Assembly (NCBI RefSeq): GCF_029852145.1 | Contig: NC_079978.1 | Span: forward strand, 18,643,774-18,707,773 | Length of the DNA stretch: 64,000 nt | Source of the DNA: Microplitis mediator | Lineage: Eukaryota; Arthropoda; Insecta; Hymenoptera; Braconidae | Direction: 5' to 3' | Shown here: piece by piece, positions 43,861 through 54,805 of the stretch | Layout of the letters: each line of letters opens with the position of its first letter | Numbering within the stretch: position 1 is the first letter of the stretch | Notes under the pieces: model-generated | Seen by the model: the letters and a program-made list of their open reading frames with translations, nothing else | Told to the model about the DNA's origin: nothing | Databases searched by the model: none | Position numbers and translations under genes: made by a program

Positions 43861-45060
43861 AATTGGGAGTTAATTCGGAGTAATTACGGATTTTATTTAA
43901 ATTTGAATTCAATCAGAGTTCCGGCGTTGAAAAAAAACAGGATACGGAATTTTTTTTTTGAGAGGAACGATTTTGGATTTTATTTTAATCTGCATTTACT
44001 CTGATGCGGAGTTTTATTTTTAAAATAAACTCCCATTGGAGTAAATTTTACTCCAAGGAGATTAAATAAATGAACAGTAGGGTAAATAAAAAAAAATTAT
44101 GGTAAAGTTTGAGCTCTTAAATTAATATTGAGCCTGTGATTTTTGATTTCCCATTTAAATAACAGGGAAAAAATTTTAATTTTGGAATTTTATACCTCGG
44201 CAATGACTCATTGTACAGATAAGCTCAGGGTGTTTTTGTGTAGGGAATTAAACGTTCTACAAAAAAAGTCTCTTATCATTTTTTTATAAACTTGTGTTCA
44301 AAAGTTATTGGAGCTTGAAGTCAAATTTCTAGTAAATTTCGAGATCTTTTTACTTTTCCAGCGAAACTATCGGACTTATCACAAAATGTCATAGGATCTT
44401 TTTTGTAAACAATTTTATTCCCTACAAATTATCTCTGATAAAATTTTTTAAAATTCCGCATTGTTTTCTAGTTATTTTAATTTTAATGTCAGCTTTTGAA
44501 ATCGATCAGAACACTACTTTTTTAAGAGCTTGAAATTAAAATGAAAATAACTAGAAAACCATGCGGAATTTTGAAAAACTTTATCAGAGATAATTTGTAG
44601 GGAATAAAATTATCTACAAAAAAGGTCCCATGACATTTTTTGATAAATCCTATAGTTTCGCCGGAAAAGTAAAAAGATCTCGAAATTTACTGAAAATTTG
44701 ATTTCAAACTCCAATAACTTTTGAACACAAATTTACCAAAAAATAATAAGAGACTTTTTTTGTAGTGTTTAATTCCCTATAAAAATATACCCCGAGCTTA
44801 TCCATAGAATTAGTCATCACCGAGGTATAAAATTCCAAAATTAAATTTTTTTCCCGTTTATTTAAATGGGAAATCAAAAATCTCAGGCTCAATATTAATT
44901 TAAGAGCTCAAACTTTACCAGAATTTTTTTCCATCCATCGATATTTTCACAGCAACAAAAAAAATTAGATTTTTTTTTTAGCCCACCCCAATAAAAAGTC
45001 ATCTACTCCACCGTCACTCCGTAATTAATCCGCGTTCACTCAGTAAATTTTTTACAGTGT
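43861..45060. mobile_element. Element with CGGAGTAATTAC-like ends holding foldback D4
   Basis: Words such as GGAGTTAATTCGGAGTAATT at 43864 and GTCACTCCGTAATTAATCCG at 45013 are inverted relative to each other and enclose D4 (44085-44990). The outer element has several ACTCC/GGAGT repeats. Confidence 0.4.
44085..44990. mobile_element. Large foldback element D4 (about 900 bp)
   Basis: The left arm AAAGTTTGAGCTCTTAAATT pairs with AATTTAAGAGCTCAAACTTT on the right. The centre is near 44520. It shares ACCTCGGCAATGACTCATTG, CTTTTCCAGCGAAACTATCG and TTTGTAG phrases with D2, of which it is a close relative. Confidence 0.75.
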
Positions 45061-45836
45061 AAAATTATTACTGTCAAAGCTTCACCAATTTCATTCTCTA
45101 CTGTTAATTATTATTATTATTATTAATTATTAATTATGATTATTATTATTAATTAATATTAATTATTATCACTATTATTACAATACTTTATTCATTTGAA
45201 TATAAAATTGTCGTACCAAGTGCGTTTTATGTTAAAAACATAAAATATATAAATGAATTGGTATATATTTACATATTCAAAATAAATATATTTATATTTG
45301 AATTAAATAATAGAAGATCTGTAGCGCTTTTAATTTGTTAATTTTTTTTTTCTTTTGTTAATTGTTTTAAAAAAATCATTTTTTTAAAATATTTCAATAC
45401 TTTTATTTTTATTTAATATAAAAATTATATATATTTATATATATATTTACCTTTTTCTGCAATTAAGTATTAAAATATATAACTAGGTATTAAAAAAATT
45501 CGTACCAGTGTTCAAATTTTTTTAGTAAATTAAATTTAAAATTTTTATCAAACCAAAATTATTATTAATATTTTTTTTTTTACGTGTGTGTGGTCGCGTG
45601 CCATTTTAAGGAGGGTGGAAAAAGAGCGTTAAAGATCTTCTACGTGTTAAAAGATTTATTACTTTTACCGTATCACTGTTACATTAAGAAATTACGTACA
45701 TGGAAAATAATAAAAATATTAAATAATTTAAATAGTTTATTATTAAATAATTTAAAGTCGCACGAATAATTTTACATTAGACGAATTGTATATTTATTAT
45801 TACATATTACATATTTTGCAACATTTTTTTTTACTA
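45061..45836. other. Non-repetitive region downstream of WDR20
   Basis: AT-rich, with a more complex patch at 45580-45770 that has open frames on the + strand (61 residues). No homology is recognisable. It could be part of a long WDR20 3' UTR or intron; no support beyond position. Confidence 0.25.
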
Positions 45837-46114
45837 CACTGAGAGAAAAAAATGAAACTTTAAGTAAATGTTTTTCTTATTTCCATAAATACTCAAAATA
45901 AGTAATATTTTGAAAATTAAATTGATAGTTGGTATTTTAAGAAAACTATCGCTCACTTTAGTAATAAATTTCTGGAAGCATGAAGAACTTGGCAAGCAAA
46001 TATTTATTCAATTTAATTGATACGTTCTCAAATTTATTACAATTAAAAACTTCAATAGAGCAATTATTTGGTTAAAAAAAAAAGAACTGAAGAAAGATAT
46101 AATTAAAAATTATT

Positions 46115-47022
46115 CAGGGTGGCCACAAAGAAATGATTTCAAAATTCCCTGATATTTCCCGGTTTTCCAGTTGAGTTTCACATTTTTCCCTGATTTAGAA
46201 ATTTTATTCGTATCATTTAGATATTCAAAGTTTTTTTTATATTTTCATTTTTAATAATTAAATTTGATAATTAAATTATAAGAGAAACCAGAAAAAAAGG
46301 CAATAAAATAAATTAATGTTGCCTACTTTTGATTATTCGATGTTAAAAATGTATAAGTTAAAATATTTAATAAGAAAGTTTATGATTTAAATAAATTCAA
46401 AATACACTGGTTACAAAAATTAAGGGATATTCAAAAAATTTCAAATTTTTTAGTAATTTTCAACAGATTGTAACTCGAAGGAAAATGGTCAAACGACAAA
46501 AACAAAAAGTCAAACTGTAGCTTCAAGTGTCTAGTTTTCTGATCTGGGTCTTTAAATTTTTTTATTATGCACAATTCCGGAGCAATCAAAAATCAATGAT
46601 AATTATCGAAAAAATTTATTGAAGCTCGAAGACCGTTTTTGAGACGACCAAAAATTTGGTAAATTTATTTTTCGATAGTTTTCTTAGGATTACTCCGGAA
46701 CCGCACATAATAAAAAAATTTAAAGACCAGATCAAAAAACTAGACACGTGAAGCTACAATTTGCCTTTTTTGTTTTTGTCGTTTGACCATTTTCCTTCGA
46801 GTTACAATCTGTTGAAAATCACTTTAAAATTTGAAATTTTTTTAATATCTCTTAATTTTTATAACTAGTGTATAATTTAAAATTTTTTAAATACTGAACT
46901 GTTACAATTTAATTCCCGGATCATTTTCGAAATTCCCTGACATTTCCGTGTCATTTCCCGGTTGAATTAAATTCCCTGATAATTCCCGATATTCCTGGTT
47001 TTCCCGGTTCGTGGTCACCCTG
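46115..47022 (+). mobile_element. hAT-like element copy 4 (perfect 5-bp duplication TTATT)
   Basis: Ends CAGGGTGGCCACAAAG and TTCGTGGTCACCCTG. TTATT at 46110-46114 and 47023-47027 is the cleanest duplication of the family. Body as in copies 1 and 2. Confidence 0.85.
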
Positions 47023-47232
47023 TTATTGCACTAAGACAAAAATTTGTTTTTATAACAAAATGAAATTTCTCATTGGTGTTGATAAAAATATAAAATATAC
47101 TAATTTTTCCGCGAGCTGCTTCTATAAACTATTAAACATTTAAATTTTATTATTCAATTGTGTAAATTAATATTTAAGATGACAAACATCGTTGAATAAC
47201 TTAAGAGTTTATTAAAAACATGATTTCCAAAA

Positions 47233-47305
47233 GCCGCCGTGTCTGAGCGCGCTAAGGCGTAGGTCATAAGTCTCGATCGGCCTGGGTTCGAATCTTAGGT
47301 TGGGT
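47233..47305 (+). pseudogene. tRNA-like sequence, likely SINE head or tRNA pseudogene
   Basis: GCCGCCGTGTCTGAGCGCG resembles an acceptor and A box, CTAAGGCG a D-arm end, and GGGTTCGAATCTTAGG a B box, in the spacing of a class II (Ser/Leu-like) tRNA. The acceptor stem (GCCGCCG against GGTTGGG) and the anticodon stem do not pair properly, and there is no proper variable arm. It therefore looks like a decayed tRNA or the promoter part of a tRNA-derived SINE. Confidence 0.45.
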
Positions 47306-48150
47306 AAAATTATTTACTTATAAAAAAAATGTTTGTTGAGGTACAAAACTAATCTGCACAACATTAGATAAAAAAAAGGCATGTCTACTAATATTTTTTT
47401 GACAAAATAAAATTTTTTTCTTAGTATTGCAAGCAAATAAAATACTTTAATAAAGAAATTATTTTACTTGATTGGAGAAAATAATTACTTGGCAATATTT
47501 AAGTAACTAAAATACTTAAATCAAGCAGTTTTTCTTGAAAATATAAACTTTTTTTAGGGGTGTGCGAATACCCAAGTAGCACAGAGACAACTTTAAGATG
47601 TCTTTTAAAAGGATAAAACAATTTTTTTTGTTTCTAAGTCACCTTTTTTGGTACAAAAAAAAACATGCAAATTTTGGTTTCGGAGACAGAGAAAATTTGT
47701 GTTGTTTTTTCTGTCTTATGTCAATTATAAAGTCGTTTAGATGACTTATTTTATCACGATTTGTAATTTACTTTTAATCGTCACTTGTGTCAAGTCTTTT
47801 AAGCATCGATGTGTCAAAACTCAAAACACAGCCTAAAATCTGACATCTTATAGATGTCACTAAGTTTGCTACGTGAGTAGTTCGAATATACGAATAATTT
47901 CAAAATTTTCTTTTGAATGACTTAAAATTTTGTTACTTTTTTCCATAATTCAAATTTTTGTCAGAAGTATAAATAGAACTGACGCGAATTTGCAAAAAAA
48001 TCATTTTTGCTCTCCATTAATCAAAATTTGAATATTTGAAATCTGAGCAGAATTTTCTGTATTTGAATCGAGAAATTTGAAAAGTTACAAATAATTCAAA
48101 ATCTGGAAAATTCCAGACGAATAATTCGACTTATTTTTTTCTCTCAGTGT

Positions 48151-48745
48151 AATAAGAATTTTAATTATATATAATTACTAATTGATATATATTATAGGGC
48201 AGGCCCCTTTTTATTTCCACCCTCCAATAACTATCCTTTATATACATATATATATATATATATATTATATTTAGAACTTAGATTAGTTTAGTGAGATTTA
48301 ATAAACAAAATAAAATGTAGAAAAATGATAAATTATGCAACGAGACTATTTCCCAAAAATATGAAATGTGACATTTAATTTTCTCCTTATGTTTGTTTAT
48401 AAATATAAATAAAAATAGTCTTTTCAAATAAAAAACAAACAAAAAGAAGATGAAATGCTGCTTGCTTCCTGCTTGAATTTAATTTTTGCCGTATGCGTGT
48501 TATTATTTATAATTAAAAAAAAAAAAAGAAAACCTGAAATTATTGTTTTCTTTTTTTTTAATTATTATTTTAATTAAGTTTAAATAGATGTTCATATTGT
48601 TTAAGATATAATAAATAAAGTCATAAATTTTCGATGCCAAATTGATGAAAATTTTGTTTATTTATTTGCGTAGTGATAAATTTTTTTTTTTTTCATTGAA
48701 TTTAATATAAATTTGTTATAATAGATTTTTAAAATATATATGCTT
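48151..48745 (+). other. Unique AT-rich stretch with tandem AATAAA signals
   Basis: AATAAA occurs at 48610-48615 and again at 48614-48619, followed by a T-rich region. The look is that of a 3' UTR end on the + strand. If WDR20 uses distal ends it could belong to it, but this is speculative. Confidence 0.25.
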
Positions 48746-48806
48746 GCACGGAGAGGTGAATGGTATATTCTCCAATGTAACATAGTAATTATTACCATGT
48801 AGAGTT

Positions 48807-49637
48807 CCGTATGAAAAAACAATATATGGTTGAAATATATAAAATCATATATGTTTGCAACAAAAAAATATATGATATATTATATTGTATATTATAAAAA
48901 ATCATATAGAGATTTTTGCCGATTTAATATAAAATTATATACAGTAGTAAATATATGTATTCCATATATGTAACTTATATGTTTTTTATATTAAGCTATA
49001 TATACATTTACATTTACCTTATAATATATTGTATTGATATATTTCTTTTTATATTCGAAAAATATAAAATTTTTATATGAAATGAAATATATGGTAGCAT
49101 ATAATTTATATTATATATGGCACCATATATTTTCTTTGTTATATTTAAGCATATATTTTATTCGGTGTATGTATATGTATATGGGTATATATATTCGCAT
49201 CGAATTAACTAATTTTGAAAATTTTAACTGCAATTTAAAGAGTATATTAAAATTTATATCTAATTTAATTGGAGTTTGGTCATACGAATAAGAAACTTTT
49301 TTTTTCCATACACAATATAAATATATGTTTTTATATATGATCAGAATATATTTTTCGTATATGATAGAAATATATATTTTTATGTATGATAAAAATATAG
49401 TTTTCGTATATGACAAGAATATATATTTTCATATATGATAAAAATATATTTTTTGTATATGATTGACATATATATTTTATATATGCTAAACATATACGGA
49501 CTCGTATATGATGAATATTATATTTTTTAATATAAAAAAAAATATATCAGAAAATATAGTTAAATTGGCCACATATATTTTCTGATATTTATCATATTTT
49601 TACATATATTTTGACCATATATTTTATTTTCATACGG
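48807..49637 (+). mobile_element. AT-rich element H copy 2 (uninterrupted, 831 bp)
   Basis: Ends CCGTATGAAAAAACAATATA and TTTTATTTTCATACGG. Near-identical by eye to copy 1 after removing its hAT-like insertion, which implies recent or homogenised copies. The 85-residue frame at 49034-49291 mirrors that in copy 1 and is not a gene. Confidence 0.8.
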
Positions 49638-49744
49638 AATGGTAACGCAAGTTTTTTAGCCGTATTATTTATTTGACATAGTAGTTTGTCCGATTCTGAA
49701 TGGTAACGTTAGCCATGCTAGCATGGTAATTATTCCTATGCTAT

Positions 49745-50110
49745 AGCAAATTTCTAAATTTGTATTCTTAATTCTATTTAATTCTCTGAAGAGAATTAAA
49801 AAGTATTGGAAATTTCTAAATATGAATTTTTCTTAATTCTATTTAATTCCCTGAAGAGAATTAAAAAGTATTGAAAATTTTTAAATATGAATTTTTCTTA
49901 ATTATCTTTAATTCTCTGAAGAGAATTAAAAAGTACTGAAAATTTTTAAACATGAATTCTTTTTAATTCTATTTAATTCTCTGAAGAGGATTAAAAAGTA
50001 TTGGAAATTTCTACATATGAATTTTTCTTAATTCTATTTAATTCTCTGAAGAGAATTAAAAAGGATTCAATTAATTTTTAATCCTCTTTAATTCTCTTTT
50101 TTAACCCATA
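49745..50110 (+). repeat. 65-bp tandem repeat array
   Basis: The phrase CTGAAGAGAATTAAAAAG starts at 49786, 49851, 49916, 49981 and 50046, exactly 65 bp apart. The unit itself contains AATTCTCTGAAGAGAATT, a short palindrome. Confidence 0.8.
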
Positions 50111-50373
50111 CTATAGTATGGGAATCATTCATATGCTACATTGGAATCATTCCTATGCTACATTCCTAGACTCAGTAGCATTCTAGCATGGCTTTGATTA
50201 CTATGCTACAAAGTAATATTTACCAGTAGCATGATTACTATGTAGTATGGTAAATATTATCAGAAGAATGGTAATCATTCCCATGCTACATAGTATCGAT
50301 TCCTGTGCTTCAAAAAATAGGACTGGTTACCATGCCGAATGGTAATTATTACCATTCTCTTCTCTCCGTGCCC

Positions 50374-50755
50374 TGATTAAACAACTGAATTCGACCGAAT
50401 TAAAAATTTTAATTCTGTTATTTTCTGTCGAATTCTGCAAAACAGAATTCAACTGAATTGAAAATTTGAATTTGAATTAAACAGAATAAAACCGATTTAA
50501 AAATTTCAAATTCGTTTTAATTCAGTTTAATTCGGATTCGGAACCGGAAATTGGAGAATTATTTTCGAATTAATCAGAATTAAACCGAATAGAATTATTT
50601 AAATTCGTTTTAATTCGGACAAATTCTGGTTTTCCTGCCGAATTAGACGGAATTCATTCTTAAGTTAGGTACCGAATTAACAGAATTTATCTGAATTAAA
50701 AATTTAATTCTGTTTAATTCGATCGAATTCAGTTGTTTGATCCGAGTGTGTATAA
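50374..50755. mobile_element. Foldback element G with AACAACTGAATTCG ends
   Basis: GATTAAACAACTGAATTCGA at 50374 pairs with TCGAATTCAGTTGTTTGATC at the right end. The whole 380 bp consists of TTAATTCGGTTTAATTC-type words on both strands. Confidence 0.65.
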
Positions 50756-51280
50756 GTACTATTAATTTATAATTGATAATTTTTTATTAATATAATTATT
50801 GTAATTAAAAAATGCTTGCGCTTAAATATTTTTTCACTCATTTATTAGATGAATTTATGATATTTTAGTATGGAAAATAAATATTTAAAATAAATGAATG
50901 AGTTTTGCGATGCTTTAGTGCTTGCAAGATAACGTCAATTGCTGCTCCATTTTATCGCATGGTACGTATACTTTTTATTTTATTTTTTTTTTATCTGAGT
51001 GAACCTGATGCTTTATACTGAAATTTATTTATTAATTGTAAAAAAAAAATGCTTTTAAAAAATTTACATATTTAGTATAGATTTATAAATTTCAACATTA
51101 AGCACTAAAATTTTATTTTCCTTGCAATATATATATTTTTTTATCTAATTTTAAAATTATTAGTTTACATAAATTTTTTTTTAAACTTAAATTTATATTT
51201 ATAATAAAAAAAACCCTAATTATTGACACCAAAAAATATATATGACATAATTTATTTAATTTATATAGAAGTACTTATGA
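50756..51280. other. AT-rich DNA, no gene assigned
   Basis: A 43-bp segment at about 50910-50957 has an acceptor-like TGCTTTAG before it and a donor-like GTACGT after it, but no family support. Otherwise featureless. Confidence 0.3.
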
Positions 51281-52055
51281 GGGAGGAGTAAAATGGTGCC
51301 TCAAAAATTTGGTAAAAAGTTTTTTAAAAATTCCTAAATTACTTTTGTAAATATAATTGAGCATTATTTTGAATTTTTTTTTGCTGTTTTCGAAAAATTT
51401 TGTGGTAAAAAAAGTATGAAATTAATTTGATTTTTTTTCTTATTAATTTACAATAAAAGAACTCCCAGTGTCAAATTACTCAGATATATTTCAATAATCA
51501 ACTTTAAAATATTTTCTGTTTTTCGAATTTTGAAATTTAATTAACTTCTAATAATTTTTTAATCTATTACTTTAATCAAAATTTAATTGCTTTTTTAAAA
51601 AAATTTTCTTTGGAATTAAAACTGACTTAAATCTTTTACTTTGAAGTTAATAATAAATAGTGATTAGCAAATAAAAAAATTACAAGTTCAAAGTCGGTAG
51701 ATAAACTTTTTAAAAAATCTAAAGTGTCAGTCGAAAAATGTTAATGACTTTTGGTATATGATAAAAACTATTAAAAATTTTTTTCTTCCTTCGCATCCAA
51801 TAATTACGTGAAATGTAATTTTTCTTTATATAAATTACTTGCAAGAAAATTTAATTTACCCAAATTTATTTAGCACCCAGAAATTTTTTTTCACCTTTAA
51901 GAAGTCCCCAATTTACCCGCGAAATTTGAATTTTTTTTTTAACGGCAGCTGAAATTTTTTTCTATTTACTTTGAATATCATTAAAAAAAAAAGATTTATT
52001 GTAGAGTCCCCGAAAACTATTTCCTTAAGTCCCCCGTTTTATCCCTCCCTCTCCT
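51281..52055 (+). mobile_element. Interspersed repeat family K, most complete copy
   Basis: The left end GAGGGAGGAGTAAAATGG is inverted relative to CCGTTTTATCCCTCCCTC at the right, suggesting a terminal-inverted-repeat element of about 775 bp. The right 470 bp recur at 993-1455 and 17700-18036. Confidence 0.55.
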
Positions 52056-52359
52056 AACTTTTAAAAATGTTCGATAGATTTGATAAGAAAAATTAAATTC
52101 ATTGATATTCGACTGAGTTCAATTAAAATTAACGAAAATTAATAAGAAAAAAATGCACAAAAATTGAATTATTATTTTTTTGATTGATTCCCATTCAAAC
52201 TCTGAATAAATATATAAATTATCCATGAGATAAAATAAAAAAATAAATTATAAATTTTTCATTAAATTGCATAAACTAAGTCAATAATTAGTCCTCTGTT
52301 AATTAGTAGGTCTGATATCGTATTTGTTGTTTAGAAGAAAAAAAAATTTTGCATACACA

Positions 52360-53090
52360 GAAAAACAGGATTTTTTTGCACAAAAAATTTTTATTCACCC
52401 CATGAAATTTTTTTTTATTATGAATTGATGTGAAAAATTTTCTTCGGGCCGGAAAAACTTTTCCCTAATTAACGACAAATGTTTTGGGGTGAAAACAAAT
52501 TTTTTGATCCAAGAAAAGTTTTTTTCGCGCCTCAAGAATTTATTTTTATTACGAATTGAAGTGAAAAATTTTCTTAAAACAAGAAAAATTTTCTGGGGCA
52601 AAAACAAATTTCTTGATCCAAGAAAAGTTTTTTTCGCCCCAAGAATTTATTTTTATTACGAATTTAAGTTAAAAATTTTCTTGAGACAAGAAAAATTTTT
52701 CTTTAATCAACCAAAAATTTTCTGCGGTAAAAACAAATTTCTTGATCCAAGAAAAGTTTTTTTCGCCCCAAGAATTTATATTTATTATGAATTGAAGTGA
52801 AAAATTTTCTTGCGACGAGAAAAATTTTTCTTGAATCAACCGAAAATTTTCTGGAGCAAAAACAAATTTTTTGAACCAAGAAAAGTTTGTTTCGGCCCGA
52901 GAATTTATTTTTACTACGAATTGAAGTGAAAAAATTTCTGGGGACAAAAAAAATTTTTCTTTCATCAACCCCAAATTTTCCGGGGCAAAAACAAATTTTT
53001 TGAACTCAGAAAAGTTCTTCCCGCCACAAATTTTTCTCTGAAAAATTTTTTTTGACCGAAGAAATCCTTTTTTTGCGCAAATCACAATTC
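52360..53090. repeat. Tandemly expanded family P element, about 129-bp period
   Basis: ACACAGAAAAACAGGA opens it and GAAATCCTTTTTTTGCGC closes it. TTGATCCAAGAAAAGTTTTT-like phrases start near 52505, 52612, 52742, 52871 and 53000, so most units are about 129 bp and one is about 108 bp. Each unit holds CTTGAGACAAGAAAAATTT-type palindromes. The long frames on both strands (up to 146 residues) are by-products of the repeat. Confidence 0.7.
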
Positions 53091-53202
53091 TAACATCCGT
53101 CAAAAACATTTTCCAAGTTCATTACTATTTTTCCTGAAGACTATCACATATTTTTATAAATGAAATTAAAAGTTAAAATGCGTGTTTATGTTTTTCCAAC
53201 AG

Positions 53203-53268
53203 CCAGGACAAATAATAAATGCTTCACACATCGTGAGTCCTGGTAAAAACGGAGGAACTATTGTATAG
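53203..53268 (+). CDS. WDR20: Candidate alternative last coding exon of WDR20
   Basis: A good acceptor (ATGTTTTTCCAACAG) ends at 53202. Phase 0 then gives 21 residues, PGQIINASHIVSPGKNGGTI plus Val, and TAG at 53266-53268. The composition is clearly protein-like next to AT-rich repeats. The nearest upstream + strand gene is WDR20, whose exon 3 contains an in-frame phase-0 donor at 42945 (ATG then GTAGGT) right after WARPGHM, the place where vertebrate WDR20 isoforms also switch C-terminal exons. Joining the two gives a 647-residue protein ending in a T-I-V PDZ-ligand-like tail. This link is inferred; it could instead be the end of another gene whose other exons I cannot see. Confidence 0.5.
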   Translation, partial: PGQIINASHIVSPGKNGGTIV

Positions 53269-53418
53269 CCACAGGAAATATCAATGAACAATTCGTCTTC
53301 TTCTTCTTCCATAAGAAGAAAACAAGAAGATGATGATGTCTATGAAGATTTTTCACGATTGACTGAGATATTATTTATACCACCGACACAACATCGACGA
53401 TTATATTATTATATATAA
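53269..53418 (+). other. Open frame continuing past the TAG of the candidate exon
   Basis: In the same frame as 53203-53268, 49 further codons follow (with MNNSSSSSSIRRKQEDDD inside) up to TAA at 53416-53418. It may simply be 3' UTR, or it may be reached by a second acceptor (GCCACAG) at about 53273. A GTGAGT inside the preceding exon would leave an impossibly short 42-bp intron, so that option is rejected. Confidence 0.3.
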
Positions 53419-53946
53419 TTGACAAACGAAATAAATTAAAGTCCATTTGAAATAAATATATATAAATACACATACATAATGATTATTAATATGTCCAAAC
53501 AATAAATTGAATAAACCAAAAAAAATCAAGCATTTTTCAAAATATAAAACTCAAAATTTCTAGCTCAAAAAAAAAATAAATAAATATCTTAATTAATAAT
53601 TAAAATTTTTACATGCTTTTTGTACTATTTTTTATTATTGTTGAATGCTTGTGGGTTTCAGATATTAATTACATTTATATTCAAATGTAATTAAAAATTA
53701 AATAATTATGACTGTTATAAAATTTTTTTTTAAATTTACGTGTTTTGAAAGATTTTAAATATGAGCTAAATAATCATATATTTTTTTTTCATACGTCATT
53801 CCACTAATTAATTTAGTTAATATGTCAAAAAAAAAAATTAGAGAAAAGTTTATGTAGATACATATATATTAATGTTTTATATATTTCTTTATAACAGATG
53901 TTTATTATTATGTTGTCCTTTTTTAATTAAATTATTTTTACATTCC
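53419..53946. other. AT-rich DNA, possible 3' UTR of the preceding exon
   Basis: Contains AATAAA-type words (for example GAAATAAATATATATAAA near 53450). No other feature. Confidence 0.3.
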
Positions 53947-54805
53947 CTGGTAAATCTGAATTACATGAAATTTCGGTAATTTATGGTATTCGGAAGAATT
54001 ACGGTAAAGGTGCGGAATTTTAACGCAAATTGTGGTATTTTACGATGAAAGTACGAGAATTCAACATAAATTTGCAGTACTCCCGAGGTATTTTTCGATA
54101 AAATTGCGGTATTTTACCACAGACGTGTTGCAAATTTATTGCAAAATTTCGGCATTTTACCGTAAAGTAAAGTATTCTACTTTGTTAAGTTGAAAATGCC
54201 AAAAATTGCAGTAAATTACCATAAATTTCGGTAACCCTATCGGATCCCAATTGCGGTAATTTACGACGTTGCCGTAATTTACCGTCAAATTCAGTATTTC
54301 TACAGCAAATTTGCCGCAATTTACGGTTATTTACGACAATTTACAGTAACTTACGATATTTTACCGTAATTTGCGGAATTTTTATCTTTAGTACCATGTT
54401 TTTTTATTCTTACAGTTTTTAGAGCTTACTCTAGCGGTTCCAAACTAGGGCAAATTACGGGAATTACCGTAATTTACGGTAAATTACCGTAGTTTGTTGT
54501 AGTCCGAGGTATTTTACCGTAATTTACCGTAACTCGAATCAGCTAGAACGTTCTAGCGGATCCGAATTACGGTAAATACAGTGATTTACCGTAATTTACG
54601 GTGCCCAGCAGAATTACCGTAAATTACGGTAGTCTACAGTAAATTACGGTAAATTGCCGTAATTTACGGCGCCTAGCAGAATTGCCGTAAATTACGGCAA
54701 TTTACCGTTATTTGCCGTAGATTACCGTAATTTACGGTAATTCTGCTAGGCACCGTAAATTACGGCAAATCACTGTATTTACCGTAATTCGGATCCGCTA
54801 GGGTC
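53947..54805. repeat. CGGTAAATT-type palindromic array C
   Basis: Several sub-elements share inverted CTAGCGGATCC borders. The best is 54551-54800, a near-perfect palindrome from CTAGCGGATCCGAATTACGG to CCGTAATTCGGATCCGCTAG with inner CAGCAGAATTACCGTAAATT and GTAATTCTGCTAGGCACC pairs. Others begin near 53947 and 54433. Confidence 0.75.

Larger units (their letters stand above)
45837..48150. mobile_element. Outer element I with ACACTGAGAGAAAAAAA ends
   Basis: ACACTGAGAGAAAAAAAT at 45837 and TTTTTTTCTCTCAGTGTA at 48133-48151 are inverted. Inside are hAT-like copy 4 (46115-47022) and a tRNA-like segment (47233-47305). Without them the element would be about 1.3 kb. The arms beyond the ends pair poorly. 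Confidence 0.5.
48746..50371. mobile_element. Composite element F with GCACGGAGAG ends
   Basis: The inverted ends are GCACGGAGAGG at 48746 and TCTCTCCGTGC ending at 50371. Inside are GGTAATTATTACCAT-like palindromes, element H copy 2 (48807-49637) and a 65-bp tandem array. The F sequence on either side of H joins as an ATGG/TGGTAA-rich repeat. Confidence 0.55.

Noticed and set aside
47233..47305. Functional tRNA gene
   Set aside because: The acceptor and anticodon stems do not pair, and the variable arm is missing. Kept only as a tRNA-like pseudogene.
50910..50957. 43-bp micro-exon between acceptor-like TGCTTTAG and donor-like GTACGT
   Set aside because: Phases do not connect WDR20 exon 3 to the 53203 exon in its coding frame through this segment, and no homology is seen.
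52489..53109. Long overlapping frames on both strands (103 and 146 residues) with repeated peptide motifs
   Set aside because: They are caused by the tandem family P repeat; both strands are open and the period matches the DNA repeat.
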